NCBI GenBank assembly: GCA_904395815.1
Contig: CAJFOC010000024.1
Location: forward strand, 1 to 64,000
Length of the DNA: 64,000 nucleotides
From: an uncultured Holdemania sp.
GTDB lineage: Bacteria > Bacillota_I > Bacilli_A > Erysipelotrichales > Erysipelotrichaceae
Reading direction: 5' to 3'
The translations under genes were made by a program, and so were the position numbers. This document shows, one piece after another, positions 18,071-27,338 of this stretch; position 1 is the first letter of the stretch; each line of letters starts with the position of its first letter. The notes under the pieces are model-generated. The model made no database searches. It saw nothing but the letters and a program-made list of their open reading frames with translations, and was not told the origin of the DNA.

Positions 18071-19992
18071 GCGTTTTCTTCCGCAGTGGGAGAAGCGGAA
18101 GGCAGCGGGTCCGTTTTGCGGAACCAGTACAGCGAGCCGCTGTCGCTGGGCAGACCGGTAATGGGATCCACACGCCGCTGCTGCAGCTGGGGACTGAGCT
18201 GATACCAGGGACCTGGCTGTTCCTGCGGAAACACCGTATTGAAAATCTGCTGCCAGATCAGCTTGGGAACTTTGCGTTCGTCATTGGTTTCCAGCTTTTC
18301 ATTTTCATCATAGCCGCTCCACAGCACGACCGTCAGCTGCGGATTGTAGCCGGCGATCAGGCTGTCCCAGTCGCTGGAACCGGATTTGGCCGCGGTTGTC
18401 GTATACGGTTCATAACCGAGAAGAGAAGGCGTCATGACTCCCATGTTTTTGATGTCAAACGGTGCTCTGAGCATCTGCGAAAGCATCAGCGTTTCATCCC
18501 GGCGCAGCAGCTGTTTGGGTTCGCACTGACGCTGATACAGGATGTTGCCGTCGTTATCGGTAATCATTTCAATCAGCGCCGGTTCCTCCACCAGCCCTTC
18601 CGAGGCGAAGGTGTTGTAGATTTTCGCCAGATCGATCAGCGGGAACTGGGTCGCTCCCAGCGCCATGGCGGCGGTCGCCTGCTGATCTTCAATGCCAAAC
18701 GCTTCCAGTGCCTGCGCCAGCATATCCACCCCCAGAAACAGATGGGTTTTGACCGCGTAAATGTTATCGGAAACGCCGATCGCGTTGATCATGGAGATTT
18801 CCTTTTCCGGATACACATCCCGATAATTGGTCGGAGCATACGTCACATCCTGCGTGATCTGAAACTGGGTAGCGGTGGACAGGAAGGTGGAGGAAGGAGA
18901 CAACCCCTGCTGCAGCGCGATGTAGTACAGTAACGGTTTTAAAGTGGAGCCGACCTGGCGGGTGGAAGAGAGCGCCCGGTTGTATTGGGAAGCGGTATAA
19001 TCCCGGCCGCCGACCATGGCCAGCACATCGAAGGTAAAAGGTTCCAGGATCAGACCGGCAACCTGCTGGTCGGTTGCGGGCATGTTGTCGTCTACGGCAT
19101 CCTGCAGGATCTGCTGCATGCCGGTATCCAGACAGGTGTAGATATTCAGCCCCTTTTCCAGATAAGGTTCCTCAAAAAAGCCCATCTCCCGCACCTGCTG
19201 CAGCACGGCGTCCTTGTAGTATCCGCTGGAACCATAGACTTTCTGCGAGGCGGAAAATTCTGCCAGCTGAACAGGCTGGTTTTGGGCCTGCTGCGCCTGC
19301 TGCTCGCTCAGCTTGCCGTTATCCACCATGGCCTGCAGCACGACGGCCTGCCGCTGGCGGGCGTTATCCATGGAAATGAACGGCGAGTAAAGCGAAGGAC
19401 CGTTGGGAATTCCTGCCAGCATGGCCATTTCCGCCAGCGTACAGTCGCCTAACGCCTTGCCGAAAAAGAATTCCGCCGCCCGGCGGATTCCATATACGCC
19501 ATGACCGTAATAGATCGTATTGAGATAGGTTTCCAGAATCTGATCTTTGGAAAAATGCATTTCCAGCCGGGCAGCGTACACCGCTTCCTGCAGCTTTCTG
19601 GACCAGGTCTGATCCAGTGTCAGAAACAGATTGCGGGCAACCTGCTGGGTGATGGTGCTGCCCCCTTCCACAATATCCTGATTCTGCAGGTTGACTAACA
19701 ATGCCTTGGCGATGCGAATCGGATCGAAACCGACATGCTGGTAAAAACGCCGGTCTTCGATGGAAATGACGGCGTCGATCATCGTCTGGGGAATTTCTTC
19801 CAGGCTGATCCACTCGCTGTTTTTCTGAAAAGAAGATTCATAAAAGACATTGCCCTGGTTATCATAGAGACGGACACGGCTGTTTTCTCCTAACAGCGGA
19901 ACGTAGGAAAAATAGGCGGTGACATAGAATCCCAGCAGGAAAATCATCCCGCAGATCAGCAGGGAAAAAGCGATTCGCAACAGCTTTTTCAT
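18052..19992 (-). CDS. Class A penicillin-binding protein (PBP1A-like)
   Basis: Bifunctional peptidoglycan glycosyltransferase/transpeptidase anchored by one N-terminal membrane helix, 646 residues. The GT51 domain shows SIEDRRFYQHVGFDP with the catalytic glutamate, EGGSTITQQVARNLFL and KDQILETYLNTIYYGHGVYGI. The transpeptidase domain has the serine motif STLK near residue 350, SDN in GVSDNIYAVK and KSG in AAKSGSSDWD. The C-terminus ends shortly after the transpeptidase domain. It is convergent with the unknown gene and divergent from the DUF1934-argS unit. Confidence 0.94.
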   Translation of the reverse strand: MKKLLRIAFSLLICGMIFLLGFYVTAYFSYVPLLGENSRVRLYDNQGNVFYESSFQKNSEWISLEEIPQTMIDAVISIEDRRFYQHVGFDPIRIAKALLVNLQNQDIVEGGSTITQQVARNLFLTLDQTWSRKLQEAVYAARLEMHFSKDQILETYLNTIYYGHGVYGIRRAAEFFFGKALGDCTLAEMAMLAGIPNGPSLYSPFISMDNARQRQAVVLQAMVDNGKLSEQQAQQAQNQPVQLAEFSASQKVYGSSGYYKDAVLQQVREMGFFEEPYLEKGLNIYTCLDTGMQQILQDAVDDNMPATDQQVAGLILEPFTFDVLAMVGGRDYTASQYNRALSSTRQVGSTLKPLLYYIALQQGLSPSSTFLSTATQFQITQDVTYAPTNYRDVYPEKEISMINAIGVSDNIYAVKTHLFLGVDMLAQALEAFGIEDQQATAAMALGATQFPLIDLAKIYNTFASEGLVEEPALIEMITDNDGNILYQRQCEPKQLLRRDETLMLSQMLRAPFDIKNMGVMTPSLLGYEPYTTTAAKSGSSDWDSLIAGYNPQLTVVLWSGYDENEKLETNDERKVPKLIWQQIFNTVFPQEQPGPWYQLSPQLQQRRVDPITGLPSDSGSLYWFRKTDPLPSASPTAEENAYPVDG

Positions 19993-20055
19993 TGACGCTC
20001 ACCTCAGGATTATTGTGGCCGGATGAAAGAAATTTAAACTTCTTGAAAATGTCTA

Positions 20056-20083
20056 TTGACTTCCCGGGGGCAACCGTTATAAT
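20056..20083 (+). promoter_or_regulatory. Sigma-A-type promoter of the DUF1934-argS-rpoE unit
   Basis: TTGACT (20056-20061), 16-base spacer, TATAAT (20078-20083). The first gene starts 27 bases further on. Confidence 0.8.
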
Positions 20084-20109
20084 TCATAGGGAATAAAGGA
20101 AAAAGACGG

Positions 20110-20493
20110 ATGATTTCGAAGAAGAAACGAATACAGGTTTACCGCACAGACATGAATACCGGCGTCCGGCAGCGGCTGGCGGACGGCGTTGGCGAGCTGA
20201 GCGAAGACCGCCGGCTGACTTACCGGGAAGCGTTGCCCTCCGGGTGTCGGGTGGAGGTGGAAGCCGGTGAGGATCAGCTGACGATACGCCGCTATGGCGA
20301 AGCGCATACCACACTGATTCTGCGCCGTGACGAGCGTTCTTTAACGCGGGTGGAAACCGCGGAAGGCGTTCTGGAAATTGAAAATCAGACGGAACTGCTG
20401 GAGCTGAGCAGCGAATGCTGGCGCGTGGTGTATCGCAGCGGCGAGCTGGAGCGTTTTCAGTTTGAGTGGTGGTTGAAGGAGGCAGAAGCGTGA
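20110..20493 (+). CDS. DUF1934 family protein (YwiB-like)
   Basis: A 127-residue calycin-like beta-barrel candidate. It begins with a lysine/arginine-rich stretch and consists of short alternating strands ending FQFEWWLKEA. Families of this size and composition (DUF1934, YwiB in Bacillus) usually sit just upstream of argS, and here the stop overlaps the GTG start of argS. The family call rests on both the sequence pattern and this context. Biochemical function is not known. Confidence 0.75.
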   Translation: MISKKKRIQVYRTDMNTGVRQRLADGVGELSEDRRLTYREALPSGCRVEVEAGEDQLTIRRYGEAHTTLILRRDERSLTRVETAEGVLEIENQTELLELSSECWRVVYRSGELERFQFEWWLKEAEA

Positions 20494-22136
20494 ATCAGAT
20501 TGAAATGAATTTGAAACAATGCGTCATCGACGCGGTCAGCCGGGCTTTTGGTCTGCAGCTGAGCGCTGGGGATGTCGTCATTGAGATACCGAAAGAAAAA
20601 GCGCACGGGGATTATTCCACTAACACGGCGATGCGGCTGACCCGTCAGCTGCGTCAGAATCCGCGGCAGATTGCGCAGCAGCTGATCGATCATCTTGATC
20701 TTCAGCAGGGTTCCATTCGTCAGGCGGAGATTGCCGGACCGGGCTTCATCAATTTTTTTATGAAGTCAGACAGTCTGACGGAAGTGATTGCGACCGTGCT
20801 TCGCGAAGATGAAAATTACGGCCGCAGCAACGACGGTCAGGGACTGAAGGTCAATGTGGAATATGTTTCCGCCAATCCGACCGGAGATCTGCATCCGGGG
20901 CATGCCCGCGGCGCGGCCATGGGCGATTCGGTGACCCGGCTGATGAACTTTGCCGGCTACGATGTGACCCGGGAATACTATGTCAACGATGCGGGCAATC
21001 AGATCCGCAACATGGCCAATTCGCTGCAGGCTCGTTACCTGCAGGCTTGCGGGGTGCAGGCCGAGGTGCCGGAAGACGGTTATCACGGTCCGGATCTGAT
21101 CAAAATTGCGGAAACGCTGAAAGCGGAATACGGCGATTCGCTGGCGCATAAGGATAAAGCGGAAACCTACCCGTTTTTCCGTCAGGAAGGTCTGAAAGCG
21201 GAACTGGCCAAGCTGAAGGAAGATCTCAAGGCGTTCAGGGTGGAGTTTGACGTCTGGACCAGCGAGCAGAGCATCTATGACCGCGGCATGGTGGATCGGG
21301 CGCTGCAGCTGCTGAAGCAGCAGGGCATGACCTACGAGAGCGAAGGCGCGCTGTGGCTGAGGACGACGGATTTTGGCGACGACAAAGACCGGGTGCTGGT
21401 GAAAAGCGATGGCAGCAATACCTATCTGATGCCGGATATCGCTTATCATGTGGATAAATTTGACCGCGGTTATGACAAGCTGATCGACTTCTTCGGCGCC
21501 GATCATCACGGCTACATCGCGCGATTGAAAGCAGCGGTGCAGGCGTTGGGAAAAAACAGAGATGATCTGGAAATCGATATCATCCAGATGGCCCGGATGG
21601 TCAAGGACGGCCAGGAATTCAAGATGTCCAAGCGGACCGGTAAGGCGGTCGCGCTGAAGGATCTGGTAGAAGAAGCCGGCGTTGATGCCGTGCGGTATTT
21701 CTTCGTTTCCCGGGCGGCGGACACGCATATGGATTTTGATATCGACATGGCAAAACGCCAGACCAACGAAAATCCGGTATACTACGCGCAATATGCGCAT
21801 GCCCGGATGTGCTCCATTCTGCGCTCGGGTCAGGATCTGGCCATGGCGGACAGCTACGGGCTGATTCAGCATGAAAAGGAGCTGGATCTGCTGAAGCATA
21901 TCAACGAGTTTGCCTCGGTGGTAGCGGAAGCGGCCAGAACCCGTCAGCCGCATAAAATGTGCAATTACATCACACGGCTGGCTCAGCTGTTTCATAGCTT
22001 CTATGGGGATTGCAAGGTTCTGGATCAGCAGAACCCGGAGCTGAGTTCTCAGCGTCTGGCGCTGGTCAAGGCCGCGCAGATTACCCTGCGTAACGCGCTG
22101 GGACTGATCGGGGTCAGCGCGCCGGAAAAAATGTAA
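20490..22136 (+). CDS. argS: Arginyl-tRNA synthetase
   Basis: Class I aminoacyl-tRNA synthetase that charges tRNA-Arg, 548 residues. Start GTG 20490 overlaps the upstream stop and has AAGGAGG at good spacing; the track start 20466 is less likely. The N-terminal ArgRS domain contains EIPKEKAHGDYSTN; the HIGH-like motif is in NPTGDLHPGHARGAAMGD and the KMSKS-like motif is KMSKRTGKAV. The C-terminal DALR anticodon-binding domain ends in ALGLIGVSAPEKM. No T-box leader is seen in the short upstream region. Confidence 0.96.
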   Translation: MNQIEMNLKQCVIDAVSRAFGLQLSAGDVVIEIPKEKAHGDYSTNTAMRLTRQLRQNPRQIAQQLIDHLDLQQGSIRQAEIAGPGFINFFMKSDSLTEVIATVLREDENYGRSNDGQGLKVNVEYVSANPTGDLHPGHARGAAMGDSVTRLMNFAGYDVTREYYVNDAGNQIRNMANSLQARYLQACGVQAEVPEDGYHGPDLIKIAETLKAEYGDSLAHKDKAETYPFFRQEGLKAELAKLKEDLKAFRVEFDVWTSEQSIYDRGMVDRALQLLKQQGMTYESEGALWLRTTDFGDDKDRVLVKSDGSNTYLMPDIAYHVDKFDRGYDKLIDFFGADHHGYIARLKAAVQALGKNRDDLEIDIIQMARMVKDGQEFKMSKRTGKAVALKDLVEEAGVDAVRYFFVSRAADTHMDFDIDMAKRQTNENPVYYAQYAHARMCSILRSGQDLAMADSYGLIQHEKELDLLKHINEFASVVAEAARTRQPHKMCNYITRLAQLFHSFYGDCKVLDQQNPELSSQRLALVKAAQITLRNALGLIGVSAPEKM

Positions 22137-22153
22137 GAAAGGACTGTGGATTC

Positions 22154-22513
22154 GTGTCAAATCGTTCAATGACGGATGTTGCTTATCAGCTGTTAAGCAA
22201 GAAGAAAAACAGCGTTGCCTTCAACAAGCTGTGGGATGAGGTGTCTCAGATCATGGGTTATTCGGAAAATGTGGCGGACAGAAAAATCGCTTCATTTTAT
22301 ACGGCGATGATGCTGGACAGCCGCTTTACCTCTCTGAGCAACAACAAGTGGGATCTGCGTTCCCGTCATACGTACAATGAAACGCACTACGATACCAGCG
22401 CGATTGTGCTGGATGACGACAGCAGCGAGGATCTCGATGAGCTGGACAGCTTCGAGGAGGATAACGACCACGAGAAGCCAGCTTACGATGAAAACGCGGA
22501 AGAAAGCTATTAA
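22154..22513 (+). CDS. rpoE: DNA-directed RNA polymerase delta subunit
   Basis: A 119-residue protein with the two-part build of Firmicutes RpoE: an N-terminal HARE-HTH fold (about residues 1-75, including KIASFYTAMMLDSRFTSL and WDLRSRHTY) and an acidic tail rich in D and E. RpoE aids promoter selectivity and RNA polymerase recycling. The start is GTG 22154 with an AAAGGA site; ATG 22169 is an alternative. It lies directly downstream of argS, and a terminator follows. Its presence is one of the clearer taxonomic clues for Firmicutes. Confidence 0.88.
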   Translation: MSNRSMTDVAYQLLSKKKNSVAFNKLWDEVSQIMGYSENVADRKIASFYTAMMLDSRFTSLSNNKWDLRSRHTYNETHYDTSAIVLDDDSSEDLDELDSFEEDNDHEKPAYDENAEESY

Positions 22514-22524
22514 TCTGAAATGCA

Positions 22525-22544
22525 GGCGGCGCAAGCCGCTTTTT
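22525..22544 (+). terminator. Terminator after rpoE
   Basis: GCGGC, GCAA tetraloop, GCCGC, then TTTTT (22526-22544), between rpoE and the HAD gene. Confidence 0.8.
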
Positions 22545-22563
22545 GTAAACAAGGAGGGAAGTC

Positions 22564-23220
22564 ATGGCCACAGCGGTATGGGACTGGAACGGAACGTTAT
22601 TGGATGATGTGGAGGTCTGCATCGGTACGATGAATGAGATGCTGCGCCGGCGTCATCTGCCGACATTGCCCGATCGGGCAGCGTATCAGCGTGTTTTTAC
22701 TTTTCCGGTGATCGACTACTACCGGCGGGTGGGGCTGGATCTGGAAAAGGAAAGCTTTGAGCAGCTGTCGGAGGAATACATGAGCGAATATCATCGGCGG
22801 GCGGTGCACTGCGGTTTGTTTGCGGATGTTGAGGAGGGAATCGGGATGCTGCAAAAAAGCGGTATCCCGTCGCTGATTCTGTCCGCTTCCCGTCAGGATC
22901 ATCTGCGGCGGCAGACGGATCAATGCGGCTGTACCGATTGGTTCAGCGATCTGATCGGTATTTGTGATATTTATGCCCGGGAAAAGCTGAGCGCGGCTCA
23001 GGTGTGGCTGAAGCGTCATCCGCAATCGGATCAAAACATGATCATGATCGGCGATTCTCTGCATGACGCGGAGGTTGCGGCGGCGCTGGCATGGGACTGC
23101 ATTTTGATTGACCGCGGGCATCAGAGCCGCGATCTGCTGGAAACTTCCGATAGACCCGTTGTCTCCACAGTATCGGAAGCGGTATCGCTGATTCTGGCAA
23201 AGCACAAAGCGGAACGGTGA
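22564..23220 (+). CDS. HAD-family phosphatase
   Basis: A 218-residue haloacid-dehalogenase superfamily hydrolase, subfamily I (phosphoglycolate phosphatase-like). Motif I is WDWNGTLLDD, with N in place of the second aspartate as in a known subgroup; motif II is in LILSASR; motif IV is MIMIGDSLHDAEVA. A four-helix cap occupies about residues 20-85. The start follows AAGGAGGGAAGTC. It sits after the rpoE terminator, so read-through or its own promoter drives it. The substrate is unknown. Confidence 0.88.
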   Translation: MATAVWDWNGTLLDDVEVCIGTMNEMLRRRHLPTLPDRAAYQRVFTFPVIDYYRRVGLDLEKESFEQLSEEYMSEYHRRAVHCGLFADVEEGIGMLQKSGIPSLILSASRQDHLRRQTDQCGCTDWFSDLIGICDIYAREKLSAAQVWLKRHPQSDQNMIMIGDSLHDAEVAAALAWDCILIDRGHQSRDLLETSDRPVVSTVSEAVSLILAKHKAER

Positions 23221-23247
23221 TGGAAAACGAAATCATATGGTAAAAAC

Positions 23248-23289
23248 AAGGATGGATATCAGGGAAATTCTCTGTCCATCCTTTTTTAT
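23248..23289 (+). terminator. Terminator of the HAD gene
   Basis: AAGGATGGA (23248-23256) pairs with TCCATCCTT (23275-23283), followed by T's. Confidence 0.85.
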
Positions 23290-23399
23290 CGGAATTCTGG
23301 CTGAAAGAAAGCCGCAGATTAAACAAGTTTTGGTCATGATGAAGGGATCAAAGGGGAAGTTAGTGATGATGAGAATGATAAAAAGGAACTTTGGCTGCA

Positions 23400-23446
23400 A
23401 AAAAAAAAGACTGCGGCATCGACTTTAACAAGTCGCTGGCCGCAGT
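23400..23446 (-). terminator. Terminator of the DUF1846 gene
   Basis: On the minus strand ACTGCGGC pairs with GCCGCAGT (23410-23417 and 23439-23446), with an inner AGCGACTT/AAAGTCG stem, followed by about ten T. It follows the convergent DUF1846 stop. Confidence 0.9.
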
Positions 23447-23452
23447 GTTTTA

Positions 23453-24937
23453 TCAGCGATGATACAGTTTTTTCTTCTGATAAACCGGTTCGCAGGTCAG
23501 GTTCATGCCCAGTTTCTTGAATGTCGACAAGTCGACTTCTGAAAGCAGGACGGTGGAATGGACTTCGCAGTCTTTCAGTTTTTTCAATTGCTGCATGGCC
23601 AGATGGGAAACCGGATTGTTGGTGGCCGCAATCGCCAGCGCGATGAGAATTTCATCGGTATGCAGGCGCGGATTGTGATTGCCCAGATGCTGGACTTTCA
23701 GTTTCTGAATCGGTTCAATGACATTGGGGGAAATCAGCGGAATGTTATCGTTGATGCCGCCCAGTTCTTTCAGCGCGTTGAGCAGCGCAGCGCTGGAAGC
23801 CCCCAGCAGATCAGACGTTTTTCCGGTGATGATGCGGCCGTCATTCAGCTCAATCGCCACTGCCGGCGCTTCAGTGCAGGCGGCCTTGGCCAAAGCCGCT
23901 TCCGCGACTTTGCGGTCATGCCGGGTGATGCCGGCCTGATTCATGATCAGCTCAATTTTACCGACGGCTTCCTCAGAGCCGATATCTAGCCGCAGATCGC
24001 ACAGCGCCTGAAAATACCGGCGCAGAATCTCGTCCAGACTGGCCTGGCGGGCTGCCTCATCGTCAATGATGCAGTAGCCGGCCATGTTGACGCCCATGTC
24101 TGTCGGCGATTTGTAGGGGGAGACGCCCGCGATCTTTTCAAACAACGTATTGAGTACCGGGAACACTTCGACATCGCGGTTATAATTGATCGCGGTTTCG
24201 CCATACGCTTCCAGATGGAACGGATCGATCATGTTGACGTCGTTCAGATCGGCAGTGGCTGCTTCGTAAGCCAGGTTGACCGGATGTTTTAACGGCAGAT
24301 TCCAGATCGGGAAAGTTTCAAATTTGGCATAACCGGCCTGGATTCCGCGCTTATAATCATGATACAGCTGCGACAGGCAGGTTGCCATTTTGCCGCTGCC
24401 CGGTCCCGGCGCGGTGACGACGATCAGCTCGCGAGTCGTTTCGATGTATTCGTTGCGCCCGAATCCCTCGTCGGAAACGATGAAGGAAACGTTGCTGGGA
24501 TACCCGGCGATCGGATAGTGAAGGACAACGCGGATTCCCAGCCCTTCCAGCTTTTTCTTGAACAGATCGGCGGTAATCTGTCCGGCATACTGAGCGATGA
24601 CGACAGAACCGACGTACAGATCAATGCTGCGGAAGGCGTCGATCAGACGCAGTACATCGAGATCGTAGGTGATGCCCAGATCGCTGCGGACTTTGTTTTT
24701 TTCAATATCCGCAGCGTTAATGACAATGACGATTTCCACCGATTCCTTTAATTCCATCAGCATCTTGATCTTGCTGTCAGGATGAAACCCTGGTAATACG
24801 CGGGAAGCGTGGAAGTCGTCAAAAAGCTTGCCGCCGAATTCGAGATAAAGCTTGTTGCCGAACTGCTGGATTCGTTCTTTAATGCGCAGCGACTGCATCT
24901 GCACATATTTTTCGTTATCAAAAGCGATTTTTTTCAT
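23453..24937 (-). CDS. DUF1846 (UPF0371) family protein
   Basis: A 494-residue cytoplasmic protein that matches the DUF1846 family in length and in motifs: the N-terminal [59 protein letters not shown] with a P-loop-like GPGSGK, and the late [14 protein letters not shown]. The family is widespread in Firmicutes and is usually an orphan gene; a role is not established. It is monocistronic here, bounded by terminators on both sides. Confidence 0.93.
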   Translation of the reverse strand: MKKIAFDNEKYVQMQSLRIKERIQQFGNKLYLEFGGKLFDDFHASRVLPGFHPDSKIKMLMELKESVEIVIVINAADIEKNKVRSDLGITYDLDVLRLIDAFRSIDLYVGSVVIAQYAGQITADLFKKKLEGLGIRVVLHYPIAGYPSNVSFIVSDEGFGRNEYIETTRELIVVTAPGPGSGKMATCLSQLYHDYKRGIQAGYAKFETFPIWNLPLKHPVNLAYEAATADLNDVNMIDPFHLEAYGETAINYNRDVEVFPVLNTLFEKIAGVSPYKSPTDMGVNMAGYCIIDDEAARQASLDEILRRYFQALCDLRLDIGSEEAVGKIELIMNQAGITRHDRKVAEAALAKAACTEAPAVAIELNDGRIITGKTSDLLGASSAALLNALKELGGINDNIPLISPNVIEPIQKLKVQHLGNHNPRLHTDEILIALAIAATNNPVSHLAMQQLKKLKDCEVHSTVLLSEVDLSTFKKLGMNLTCEPVYQKKKLYHR

Positions 24938-25029
24938 TGCGATTTCCCCTTAAAAATTCAATTCTATATTATAACAGAAAAACGGGAACGTGGCTATTGT
25001 TCCTCGCATCTTGCCGGCGGTCAAAAGAA

Positions 25030-25056
25030 AAGGGGAGGCTGCGGCGGCCTCCCTGA
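25030..25056 (-). terminator. Terminator of the DUF885 gene
   Basis: GGGAGGC (25033-25039) pairs with GCCTCCC (25047-25053); on the minus strand it is followed by CTTTTCTTTT. Confidence 0.75.
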
Positions 25057-25064
25057 CAACGCTG

Positions 25065-26681
25065 TCAGGCAAACTGAAACAGGCTTGGATAATCATGGGT
25101 AATGGCGTAGCGGCTTTCCTCGCTGCAGCGCAGAAACAGCGCCAGGCTTTCAATGCTGATCTGGCCGGCATTCATCAGCCATGCCGTCATGGAATCCGGA
25201 TCCATGCGCAGTTCCGCTTCCAGCTGTTCAATCTTTTTCAGCCCGTAGCAGTAACAGGTGAAATAGCCGAACATGTTTTCCTGAGCCAGCACCTGACCGC
25301 GGGCGGTCCGCTCGTCAAAGCCCAGCTCTTTCTGATACAGTTCGACGACCTCGCCGATTTGCCTGTTTTCCAGACGCAGCATCAGATCGGCTTTGATTCT
25401 GACGGCGGTATGATGACGGCGCAGCGCGGTAAACAGCGGAAAATAAGGATCTTCAGCGAAGATGGATTCATAGACCCGCTCGCTGCGATGGGCGGTGCCT
25501 TCGATAATCGGATCGGCTTTCGGACCGCCTTTCATCGTCTGCAAAATCGGATCGCTGCAGCTGTGGACAAACTGCAGGTGATGACCGAAATAGGCCTCAT
25601 GAATCGTATTGACCTTGATCCATCCGTCGCTGACGGCGGTGAAATTGGTTTCATTGAGGAACATTCGGCCGCGAATCGGTCTTTCATACGGGCAGCCGTT
25701 CATATAACCGCCCCAGGGGAACGATTCCCGCAGCTCTTCAGGCACGCCGGTCAGCTCGCAGCTTTCGCCTAAAGGCAGCCACAGCTTTTTCGCACAGGCT
25801 TCGCGGACCCGGCGCAGATAGCGATGACCGCGTTCAAACATTTCTTCAGCGCTGCTGCAGGGGCCGGCATGCGTATCGAGCAGTTCCCGTACCTCCTGAA
25901 GAGTGGTAACCGGATGAGCGGCCAGGCGTGAGGCGATGGCCATCATCGTACTGCGGGTCTTGTCCATCTCTTCTTCATACCAGCCCAGCAGATCGTCCAG
26001 ATCCACACCCAGACGCAGCTTCAGCACTCGTCGGTATTGCTGCGGATCGGTATGGAGCCGCTCCTGCAGGCCGCGCAGAGTTTTTTGCTGAGGGGCAGGC
26101 AGTTTCTGCTGCAGATGACAGATCAACGCCTGCAGCTGTTCGCTGTTTTCGTGCAGCACGGCAGCCAGCGCTGCCCATTGCGGTTTCAGCGTACCGATGG
26201 TGCGGACAATCTGGTTGTTGAACTCAAGCGCTCCCTGAAGTAACGCGGACTGCTGTGATTTTTCCATCGTTTCAGCTCGTTGTTGCCACAAGGCAAGACT
26301 TTCCCGCATGGCGCTGTGACGCTGCAGTAACAGGTCGAAACGCAGTGATTCACGCCGCTGATCGCGTGTCAGCAATGTTTTCAGAAACTGCTGCTGACGA
26401 GAGAACCAGTTTCCGGAACCCTCAAAAGCGTCTTCCAGATCCAATGACAACATATCGGTATAGTCAGTAAAGTGGCGGATGAAAAAGCGGTCAATCTCCG
26501 TTTTATCAGGCAGCGCCTGAATACGGCGGTTCAGCTGTGTCAGCTGCTGCCGCAGCTGATGCTGCAGCGCCGGATCCGGCCGCAGCGGTTCTGTCTGAAA
26601 TGCTCCCAGACTGAAAAGCCGGTCATGCAGCAGCGCCAGATCTCTGTCCAGTTCACGGATAGTACGGATTGAGTCGTTCAT
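25065..26681 (-). CDS. DUF885 family metallopeptidase-like protein
   Basis: A 538-residue protein of the DUF885 family (M1/M3-like zinc fold). The metal site is TIHEAYFGHHLQ (family HEAYPGHH, with F in place of P) near residue 365, and EGTAHRSE about 35 residues on corresponds to the family EGWALYSE. The N-terminal 350 residues are mainly helical and glutamine-rich. It is probably a cytoplasmic peptidase because no signal peptide is seen. It lies alone between terminators; the substrate is unknown. Confidence 0.87.
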   Translation of the reverse strand: MNDSIRTIRELDRDLALLHDRLFSLGAFQTEPLRPDPALQHQLRQQLTQLNRRIQALPDKTEIDRFFIRHFTDYTDMLSLDLEDAFEGSGNWFSRQQQFLKTLLTRDQRRESLRFDLLLQRHSAMRESLALWQQRAETMEKSQQSALLQGALEFNNQIVRTIGTLKPQWAALAAVLHENSEQLQALICHLQQKLPAPQQKTLRGLQERLHTDPQQYRRVLKLRLGVDLDDLLGWYEEEMDKTRSTMMAIASRLAAHPVTTLQEVRELLDTHAGPCSSAEEMFERGHRYLRRVREACAKKLWLPLGESCELTGVPEELRESFPWGGYMNGCPYERPIRGRMFLNETNFTAVSDGWIKVNTIHEAYFGHHLQFVHSCSDPILQTMKGGPKADPIIEGTAHRSERVYESIFAEDPYFPLFTALRRHHTAVRIKADLMLRLENRQIGEVVELYQKELGFDERTARGQVLAQENMFGYFTCYCYGLKKIEQLEAELRMDPDSMTAWLMNAGQISIESLALFLRCSEESRYAITHDYPSLFQFA

Positions 26682-26736
26682 CGTTGTTCCTCCTTATCAG
26701 AATAAAAGAAAACCAGTCCGGTCAGACTGATTATTC

Positions 26737-27021
26737 TTAAGAATAAGTCTTATCGGATACCGGGGAACCGATATCTTCCTCACCGCGCTGTTCCAGTTCT
26801 TCTTCCAGACTGTAGGTAATGTCTTCCAGCGCAGAAACCATGGATTTCAGCTGTTCCCGAATCAGATTCAGCCGCGTGTAGGCAAGCTGAAGCGACGCCG
26901 CAGAGGAAGAATCGCGATTCTGACAATCCTGTTTGATCACATTCAGGACTGACGCATCCAAATTGTCCACAATGGCAGCCAGGTCCCAGGCAATATCGTA
27001 AATCTCTGAACTTTTTTTCAT
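26737..27021 (-). CDS. Small helical protein of unknown function (94 aa)
   Basis: No family recognised. ATG 27021 follows GGAGGAAAGGG, a better start than 27054. The product is acidic at its C-terminus (EELEQRGEEDIG), with a long predicted helix or coiled coil at about residues 35-80. It has no signal or membrane segment. It lies 55 bases upstream of the DUF885 gene on the same strand and may be co-transcribed with it. Confidence 0.6.
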   Translation of the reverse strand: MKKSSEIYDIAWDLAAIVDNLDASVLNVIKQDCQNRDSSSAASLQLAYTRLNLIREQLKSMVSALEDITYSLEEELEQRGEEDIGSPVSDKTYS

Positions 27022-27054
27022 ACCCTTTCCTCCGGTTGGAATTCTATCCAACAT

Positions 27055-27338
27055 TTCTTTTCAATACAATGTTTTTCAAGCAAGCGGAAATCGGACAGAT
27101 ACAGTGAAATCCGGCTGTCCTTATTATAAACAATTTTTACTCTTTCGTGGGAAAAAAAGTCACGTAATGCGACATTTTTTGTTCCCTGAGGAACAAAAAC
27201 GTTGTACAGAGGAACATTTTTTGGTACAGAAGAACATTGCAGACAGATTGTGTTCCTGTGTCAATTTACGCCGCTTGCGACTTCTCAAATCATGAAAAAA
27301 GGAGTAAAATAAGGGCGTAGAAACAGGAGGAGTAGTTT
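27055..27338 (+). promoter_or_regulatory. Repeat-rich regulatory region upstream of fba
   Basis: Non-coding, 284 bases. Bases 27176-27199 are a perfect palindrome with 10-bp arms centred on GTTCCCTGAGGAAC. Two copies of GTACAGA(G/A)GAACATT follow at 27204-27218 and 27224-27238, exactly 20 bases apart, and TGTTCC recurs at 27251. All share the GTTCC/GGAAC core, which suggests an operator set for a dimeric regulator acting on the aldolase gene. The last 30 bases hold the fba ribosome-binding site GGAGGAG. I could not fix a clear -35/-10 pair. Confidence 0.6.

Noticed and set aside
20084-20110. T-box leader for argS
   Set aside because: The leader is under 30 bases and DUF1934 precedes argS; no T-box motif.
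20766-22169. 467-residue ORF antisense to argS
   Set aside because: Shadow of a G+C-rich gene; no start signal, domain or codon pattern of its own.
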